Positions 37,450 to 48,782 of a stretch of DNA of 48,782 nucleotides are shown one piece after another. Every line of letters begins with the position of its first letter. Position 1 is the stretch's first letter. A program made the translations under genes and the position numbers. Source of the DNA: Mycobacterium sp. E3198 (GTDB taxonomy: Bacteria; Actinomycetota; Actinomycetes; Mycobacteriales; Mycobacteriaceae); assembly GCF_001667015.1 (NCBI RefSeq), contig NZ_LZIS01000056.1, positions 1-48,782 on the forward strand, in the 5' to 3' direction. The notes beneath the pieces are model-generated. The model was given only the letters and a program-made list of their open reading frames with translations, was not told the DNA's origin and did no database searches.

Positions 37450-38349
37450 ATGATGTCGCTGCACGACAAGGTCGTCTTCATCACCGGCGGTGCGCGGGGG
37501 ATCGGCGCCGAGGTCGCCCGCCGCCTGCGCAACAAGGGGGCCAGGCTGGTGCTGACCGACCTCGACGGGGCCGAATTGGCCGCGCTCGCCGCGGATCTCG
37601 GCGAGGATCGAGTGCTCACCGCGGTCGCCGACGTGCGCGACCTGCCCGCCATGCAGGCGGCCGCGACCAAGGCCGTCGAACGCTTCGGCGGCATCGACGT
37701 GGTCGTGGCCAACGCCGGCATCGCCAGCTACGGGTCTTTGCTCAACGTCGACCCGGAGGCGTTCAAGCGTGTGCTGGACGTCAACGTGCTCGGTGTCTTC
37801 CACACCGTGCGCGCCACGCTGCCGTCGGTGATCGACCGCCGCGGCTACGTGCTGATCGTGTCGTCGTTGGCCGCCTACGCGGCGGCACCGGGCCTGGCGC
37901 CGTACAACGCGTCGAAGGCCGGTATCGAGATCCTCGCCAACGCCCTGCGGCTGGAGGTCGGAAGCCGGGGGGTCGGCGTCGGCTCGGCGCACATGTCCTG
38001 GATCGACACCGCGCTGGTCCGCGACAGCAAGGCCGACATCCCCTCCTTCGGCGAAATGCTCGCCAGGCTGCCGTGGCCGTTGAACCAGACCACCACCGTC
38101 GACAAATGCGCGGACGCGTTCGTCAACGGCATCGAGGCCCGCGCCGACCGCGTCTACTGCCCGCGCTGGGTGGGCCTGTTCCGGTGGCTCAAGCCGGTGC
38201 TGTCCACCCCCATCGGCGAACTTCCCATCCGCAAGACCGCCGCCGAGCTGCTGCCGCGGATGGACGCCGAGGTCGCCGCGCTCGGCCGGTCCATGTCCGC
38301 GTCCAACGTCGAGATTTTGCGCGACAAAGGCGGTATCTCGCCCAACTAG
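37450..38349 (+). CDS. Short-chain dehydrogenase/reductase (Rv2129c-like)
   Basis: This classical SDR has 299 residues. The cofactor loop TGGARGIG is at 12-19; D38 in LTDLDG may bias toward NAD; NAG is at 88-90; the catalytic residues are S139, Y152 and K156 (YNASKAG). The C-terminal extension (about 215-299) contains VYCPRWVGLFRWLKP, perhaps for lipid or polyketide-sized substrates. ATG 37450 is 6 bases after TACGTT (37438-37443) and has no ribosome site, so it may be leaderless. Substrate unknown. It ends 5 bp from the convergent PAC2 gene. Confidence 0.9.
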   Translation: MMSLHDKVVFITGGARGIGAEVARRLRNKGARLVLTDLDGAELAALAADLGEDRVLTAVADVRDLPAMQAAATKAVERFGGIDVVVANAGIASYGSLLNVDPEAFKRVLDVNVLGVFHTVRATLPSVIDRRGYVLIVSSLAAYAAAPGLAPYNASKAGIEILANALRLEVGSRGVGVGSAHMSWIDTALVRDSKADIPSFGEMLARLPWPLNQTTTVDKCADAFVNGIEARADRVYCPRWVGLFRWLKPVLSTPIGELPIRKTAAELLPRMDAEVAALGRSMSASNVEILRDKGGISPN

Positions 38350-38354
38350 TGGGG

Positions 38355-39230
38355 CTACTTGCGCCGGCGGCGCAGGTAGCGCTCGAACTCCGCGGCCAGC
38401 GCGTCGCCGTCGATCTTGCCGAGGGCCTCGTTCATGTCGACCTCGGCGTCGCCGCGCTGCTCCAGCGACGACACGTATTCGGCCAGGTCCTCGTCCTCGG
38501 CGGCCATCTCGGTGATCGCCTGCTCCCACTCCTCGGCCTGCGCCGGCAGGTCACCCAGTGGCACCTCGATGTCCAGCACGTCCTCGACGCGCCGCAGCAA
38601 CGCCACCGTCGCCTTCGGGTTCGGCGGGTTGGACACGTAGTGCGGCACCGCCGCCCAGAACGTGACGGCGGGGATCCCGGCGGCCACGCAGGCGTCCTGG
38701 AACACCCCGGCGATGCCGGTCGGGCCCTCGTAGCGGGTTTCCTCGAGGCCGAAGCGCTTCGCCGACTCGGGGGAGTAGGCCGCGCCCGACACCGGGACCG
38801 GCCGGGTGTGCGGCGTGTCGGCCAGCAGGGCGCCGAGGATGACGACGGTGTCGACGTTGAGCTTGTCGGCGATGGCCAGCAACTCGGCGCAGAACGTGCG
38901 CCAGCGCATGTTGGGCTCCACGCCGTGCATCAACACGACGTCGCGATCGCTGCCCGGGGGCCGGCAGTGGGTGATCCGCATCGCGGGCCACACCAGCTCC
39001 CGGGTCACCCCGTCGATCTGCCGGATCACCGGGCGGTTCACCTGGTAGTCGTAATACGCCTCGTCGTCGATCTCGACGATCGGGTCGGCCTCCCAGATGG
39101 CATCGAGGTGTTCGAGCGCATCGCTGGCCGCATCGCCGGCGTCGTTCCAGCCCTCGAACGCCGCCACGACGATGGTGTTGTGCAGTTCTGGCAGCACAGA
39201 GGCTGCCGGGCCACGATCCGGCAATGTCAC
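38355..39230 (-). CDS. PAC2-family protein (Rv2125-like)
   Basis: This 291-residue protein of the PAC2 family, named after a eukaryotic proteasome assembly chaperone, has VVAAFEGWNDAGDAASDAL near the start, VVILGALLADTPHTRPVPVSG, ETRYEGPTGIAG and FWAAVPHYVSNPPNPKAT, with an acidic helical C-terminal region ending YLRRRRK. The actinobacterial members are often in the mshC neighbourhood. The start is GTG 39230, 6 bases after a minus-strand TACGCT box (39242-39237), a leaderless arrangement; a longer frame to 39314 exists. The biochemical role is not settled. Confidence 0.88.
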   Translation of the reverse strand: MTLPDRGPAASVLPELHNTIVVAAFEGWNDAGDAASDALEHLDAIWEADPIVEIDDEAYYDYQVNRPVIRQIDGVTRELVWPAMRITHCRPPGSDRDVVLMHGVEPNMRWRTFCAELLAIADKLNVDTVVILGALLADTPHTRPVPVSGAAYSPESAKRFGLEETRYEGPTGIAGVFQDACVAAGIPAVTFWAAVPHYVSNPPNPKATVALLRRVEDVLDIEVPLGDLPAQAEEWEQAITEMAAEDEDLAEYVSSLEQRGDAEVDMNEALGKIDGDALAAEFERYLRRRRK

Positions 39231-39588
39231 AGAATCAGCGTACGGCCTGCCGCAAACCGCCTGCGCCATTCCGTGCGGGTTGGCTGGGAAGGGCCTGTCA
39301 ACCCCCGGGCGCATTGCATAGGACGACTATCCTTGTGGCGTGACCGCCGCCACCGATCACCGCCCCGAAATACCGTCGGCGGCAAACTGGTTAACCTTGG
39401 TAATTACCACGTCGCCGAGAGGATTCGCGAGCTGTCGATCGCGGCGATGAGTTGGGCGTCCAGACGTCGATCGGATGACGACGTAGACTTTTCCGGTCGA
39501 GAGGCGTTGCAACGGATCTTCGGTCCCCCGCCGGTATCCGCCACGCTCGGCAGAGTCAAGGACGCCTTCCGTAATGGAAGGAACGCAC
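39231..39588. promoter_or_regulatory. Divergent control region of the PAC2 gene and metH
   Basis: This 358-bp gap holds no convincing full gene. On the minus strand TACGCT (39237-39242) serves the PAC2 gene. On the plus strand TATCCT (39328-39333) lies 6 bases before a GTG that opens a 36-codon frame. Then come two perfect palindromes: GGTTAACC (39389-39396) and TGGTAATTACCA (39398-39409). I see no cobalamin or SAM riboswitch core. The metH ribosome site (GGAAGGAA) ends 5 bases before GTG 39589. Confidence 0.5.
39340..39450 (+). CDS. Possible leader peptide upstream of metH
   Basis: A 36-codon frame starting VTAATDHRPEIPSA opens at GTG 39340, exactly 6 bases after TATCCT, and would be translated from a leaderless mRNA. 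It ends 138 bp before metH and covers both short palindromes. It contains a single Cys and no run of a regulatory amino acid. The start resembles my memory of the M. tuberculosis MetH N-terminus (MTAAD), so it could also be the relic of an older metH start. Coding is not demonstrated. Confidence 0.3.
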   Translation: MTAATDHRPEIPSAANWLTLVITTSPRGFASCRSRR

Positions 39589-43335
<3,747 letters not shown>

Positions 43336-43340
43336 CCTTT

Positions 43341-43410
43341 TTGCCGCGAGCGTGGGGCTCCGCCCCTTGCCGCGAGCGTGCGTGTTTGTACGGTGACACG
43401 CCGACAAGGC
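43341..43410. repeat. Intergenic direct repeat and small hairpins after metH
   Basis: TTGCCGCGAGCGTG occurs at 43341-43354 and 43367-43380. Between them GGGGC-TCC-GCCCC (43354-43366) can fold. The second copy runs into CGTGT...ACACG, a segment resembling short intergenic repeats common in mycobacteria. It may terminate metH transcription. Confidence 0.5.
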
Positions 43411-43450
43411 TGGCAATCTGCGCACCCTCGCGGAATAGAAACCCAAGTGA

Positions 43451-44605
<1,155 letters not shown>

Positions 44606-44702
44606 ACCAACGGGTGGCTTGGTCGCGGCTGTGTTAGCGTCCGGCTAGGGCTGCTGAAAGGTAGCCGCCCGCGTCATTGTCTAGTCCCCCAGGAGGGTCT
44701 TC

Positions 44703-45212
44703 GTGACACACGCGCTAATTCTGTTGCTGGCTTTACTGATCGGTGTCGTGGCCGGATTGCGGTCGCTGACGGCCCCCGCCGTGGTCGGCTGGGCCGCCTA
44801 CCTGGGTTGGATCGACCTGCACGGCACGTGGGCATCCTGGATGGCCAGCGTCATCACGGTCATCGTCTTCACCGTTCTGGCCGTCGGCGAGCTGGTCAAC
44901 GACAAGCTGCCCAAGACGCCGGCCCGTACGGCGCCGCCGATCTTCGCCGCCCGGATCATCACGGGCGGGCTGGCGGGCGCGGTCCTGGGCGCCTGGCCGC
45001 ACTGGACCTTCTCCGCGCTCGGCGCGGGCGTCATCGGGGCGGTGCTCGGCACCCTCGGCGGCTACCAGGCGCGCAAACGGCTGGCCGCCGTGGCCGGCCG
45101 GGACCTGCCGATCGCGCTGCTCGAGGACGCGGTCGCGATCCTCGGCGGGTTCGCCATCGTTGCGGTGACGGGTCACGTGCTGACCGAATACCTGCTGACG
45201 GCGGTTAAGTGA
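44703..45212 (+). CDS. DUF4126-family membrane protein (Rv2120c-like)
   Basis: This 169-residue protein has about four hydrophobic segments (LILLLALLIGVVAGLRSLTA; WMASVITVIVFTVLAVGEL; ITGGLAGAVLGAW; AILGGFAIVAVTGHVLTEYLL) and a conserved loop NDKLPKTPARTAPP. AGGAGGG 6 bases before GTG 44703 is a strong ribosome site. The stop overlaps the next GTG as GTGA. The DUF4126 function is unknown. Confidence 0.85.
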   Translation: MTHALILLLALLIGVVAGLRSLTAPAVVGWAAYLGWIDLHGTWASWMASVITVIVFTVLAVGELVNDKLPKTPARTAPPIFAARIITGGLAGAVLGAWPHWTFSALGAGVIGAVLGTLGGYQARKRLAAVAGRDLPIALLEDAVAILGGFAIVAVTGHVLTEYLLTAVK

Positions 45213-46579
45213 CAACGCATTTCGATGCGATCATCGTCGGCGCCGGGCAGGCGGGCCCCCCACTGGCGGGACGGCTGACCGCGGCCGGCCAGCGCGTCGC
45301 GGTCATCGAGCGCAAACTCGTCGGCGGCACCTGCGTCAACAACGGATGCATCCCGACCAAGACACTGGTGGCCAGCGCGCACGCCGCCCACCTGGCCCGG
45401 CGGGGGGCCGACTACGGCGTGGGGACCGGTCCGGTCCGCGTGGACATGGCGAAAGTCAAGGCGCGCAAGGACGACATCATGCTCGCCGACCGCAAGGGCG
45501 TCGAAAGCTGGTTGGAGGGCATGGACGGCTGCACCGTCTTTCGCGGTCACGCCCGTTTCGAAGACGCGCACACCATCAGCGTGAACGGCGAGGTGCTGCA
45601 CGCCGATCGCATCTTCCTCAACGTCGGTGGCCGCGCGGTGGTGCCCGACGTCCCCGGGCTGTCCGACGTCGAGTTCCTCACCAACGTCTCGATTCTCGAA
45701 CTCGACACGCTGCCGGACCATCTCGTCATCCTCGGCGGCAGCTACATCGCGCTGGAGTTCGCGCAGATGTACCGGCGCTTCGGGGCCCGGGTGACGGTGG
45801 TCGAGCGGGGCCCTCGGCTGGCGTCCCGCGAGGACGAGGACGTATCCGCCACCGTCAGGGAGATCCTGGAGGGCGAGGGGATCGACGGCGTCGTCGGCGC
45901 CGACGACGTGCGAATTACCAAGACGGACAAGGGGTTTGAACTGACTCCCGGCGCAGGTGCCGTCCCGATCGCCGGAACCCATCTCCTGGTGGCGGTGGGG
46001 CGGCAACCCAACACCGACGACCTCGGCCTTCAGGCGGCCGGCGTGCAGACCGACGCCCGCGGCTACATCGTGGTCGACGACCAGCTCAAGACCAGCGTCG
46101 ATCACATCTGGGCGATGGGCGACTGCAACGGCAAGGGCGCCTTCACCCACACCTCCTACAACGATTTCGAGATCGTCGCGGCCAACCTGCTCGATGACGA
46201 CCCGCGGCGGGTGAGCGACCGCGTCACCACTTACGCGCTCTACATCGACCCGCCACTGGGGCGTGCCGGAATGAGCGTGGGCCAGGTCCGCGCGTCCGGC
46301 CGCAAGGCGTTGGTCGGCAAGCGACCGATGACGCGGGTGGGCCGCGCGGTGGAAAAGGGTGAGACGCAAGGTTTTATGAAGGTGGTGGTGGACGCCGAGA
46401 CCGACGAGATCCTGGGCGCGGCGATCCTCGGGGTCGGCGGCGACGAGGCCATTCACGCGATCCTGGACGTCATGTCGGCCAAGGCGCCGTACACCACGCT
46501 GTCGCGCACGATGCACATCCACCCCACCGTCAGCGAGTTGATTCCCACCATGCTGCAGGAGATGTCGCCGCTCGACTAA
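45209..46579 (+). CDS. Flavin-dependent pyridine nucleotide-disulfide oxidoreductase (MerA/RclA-like)
   Basis: The 456 residues form a class I disulfide oxidoreductase: FAD loop GAGQAG (11-16); redox pair C42-x4-C47 in GGTCVNNGCIPTKT; NAD(P)H loop at about 172-180 (ILGGSYIALEFAQ); second FAD site MGDCNGKG; and the C-terminal dimer motif HIHPTVSEL, whose histidine acts as base. It lacks the N-terminal heavy-metal domain and C-terminal cysteine pair expected of a true mercuric reductase, so it is more like the RclA group. It is coupled by GTGA to the DUF4126 gene. I do not recall such a gene here in M. tuberculosis. Substrate unknown. Confidence 0.88.
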   Translation: MTTHFDAIIVGAGQAGPPLAGRLTAAGQRVAVIERKLVGGTCVNNGCIPTKTLVASAHAAHLARRGADYGVGTGPVRVDMAKVKARKDDIMLADRKGVESWLEGMDGCTVFRGHARFEDAHTISVNGEVLHADRIFLNVGGRAVVPDVPGLSDVEFLTNVSILELDTLPDHLVILGGSYIALEFAQMYRRFGARVTVVERGPRLASREDEDVSATVREILEGEGIDGVVGADDVRITKTDKGFELTPGAGAVPIAGTHLLVAVGRQPNTDDLGLQAAGVQTDARGYIVVDDQLKTSVDHIWAMGDCNGKGAFTHTSYNDFEIVAANLLDDDPRRVSDRVTTYALYIDPPLGRAGMSVGQVRASGRKALVGKRPMTRVGRAVEKGETQGFMKVVVDAETDEILGAAILGVGGDEAIHAILDVMSAKAPYTTLSRTMHIHPTVSELIPTMLQEMSPLD

Positions 46580-46589
46580 GTGCGGCCCG

Positions 46590-48687
<2,098 letters not shown>

Positions 48688-48705
48688 CGGAATCAGCCGG
48701 GGGGA

Positions 48706-48782
48706 GTCGGCGCCGGGTCCTACGCTGCGAACATGACGGATCAGCCGGAGGCACGCGACCGCCCGGCTTCCAAACCGGCGCT
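48706..48782. repeat. Right arm of the 77-bp inverted repeat, cut by the window end
   Basis: This is a copy of 47419-47495 in opposite orientation; 76 of 77 bases match, and the last 67 match without a break up to the final base. It may extend beyond the window. Confidence 0.95.
48733..48782 (+). CDS. Partial second copy of the RecB-like gene start
   Basis: ATG 48733 opens a frame [16 protein letters not shown], identical in all 16 complete codons to the start of the minus-strand RecB-like gene at 47468. It is truncated by the window end. In M. tuberculosis order, the lipoprotein lppK would be expected here on the other strand. It may be a true inverted duplication or an assembly artefact at a sequence end. 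Confidence 0.55.
   Translation, partial: MTDQPEARDRPASKPA

Noticed and set aside
39231..39588. Cobalamin or SAM riboswitch before metH
   Set aside because: No GCCACTG-like B12 box or SAM-IV core could be found on the plus strand.
45209..46579. Mercury resistance gene merA
   Set aside because: It lacks the N-terminal metal domain, the C-terminal vicinal cysteines and any merR/merT neighbour.

Overview
The window is high-GC mycobacterial chromosome. It carries the division and cell wall (dcw) cluster with its mycobacterial companions (wag31, sepF, pgeF, the YggS family), a mycothiol gene (mshC), a PE-family protein with a YxxxE secretion signal, and many GTG starts with GTGA/ATGA overlaps. 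From memory, gene order mirrors M. tuberculosis Rv2164c to Rv2117 read backwards. Several accessory genes, and what I recall of related genomes, suggest a slow grower near the M. avium complex. The species is inference.

Layout. 1-2169: end of a proline-rich (FtsL-position) protein, then pbpB. 2226-5426: an accessory block between pbpB and murE holding vapBC, an unusual membrane kinase fused to a PknH-type sensor domain, and a small lipoprotein. 5604-16514: a tightly overlapping run murE-murF-mraY-murD-ftsW-murG-murC-ftsQ, followed by a 21-bp hairpin. 16776-22134: ftsZ, pgeF, yggS, sepF, yggT, an AT-rich promoter region, wag31 and a small membrane protein. 22139-25901: phosphoribosyltransferase, a PadR regulator with its operator and partner, a tandem 81-bp repeat next to tRNA-Leu(GAG), an M20 peptidase and a PEBP protein. 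26025-30668 (mostly minus): PE protein, pyrD, a DUF5703-like protein, lppL. 30779-35452: a conserved actinobacterial run (Rv2137c-like, histidine phosphatase, DUF3090-like, SCO1664-like, cysQ, mshC). 35430-37385: a divergent P450/TetR pair around a 38-bp palindrome. 37450-48782: SDR, PAC2, a large metH, hisE-hisG, DUF4126, a flavin disulfide reductase, a RecB-like nuclease, trmI and DUF503.

The first third of the window makes lipid II (MurC-F, MraY, MurG), flips or polymerises it (FtsW, PbpB), and places it (FtsQ, FtsZ, SepF, Wag31). The rest is housekeeping (pyrimidine, histidine, methionine, mycothiol, tRNA methylation) interrupted by lineage-specific insertions.

The points most worth a second look are these: a 77-bp inverted copy of the RecB-like gene start at the right edge; the P450/TetR palindrome whose two ends are also the two Shine-Dalgarno sites; the 81-bp repeats with compensatory stem changes; the HRD-less kinase in the dcw cluster; and a 10-bp tandem duplication over the apparent murE start.
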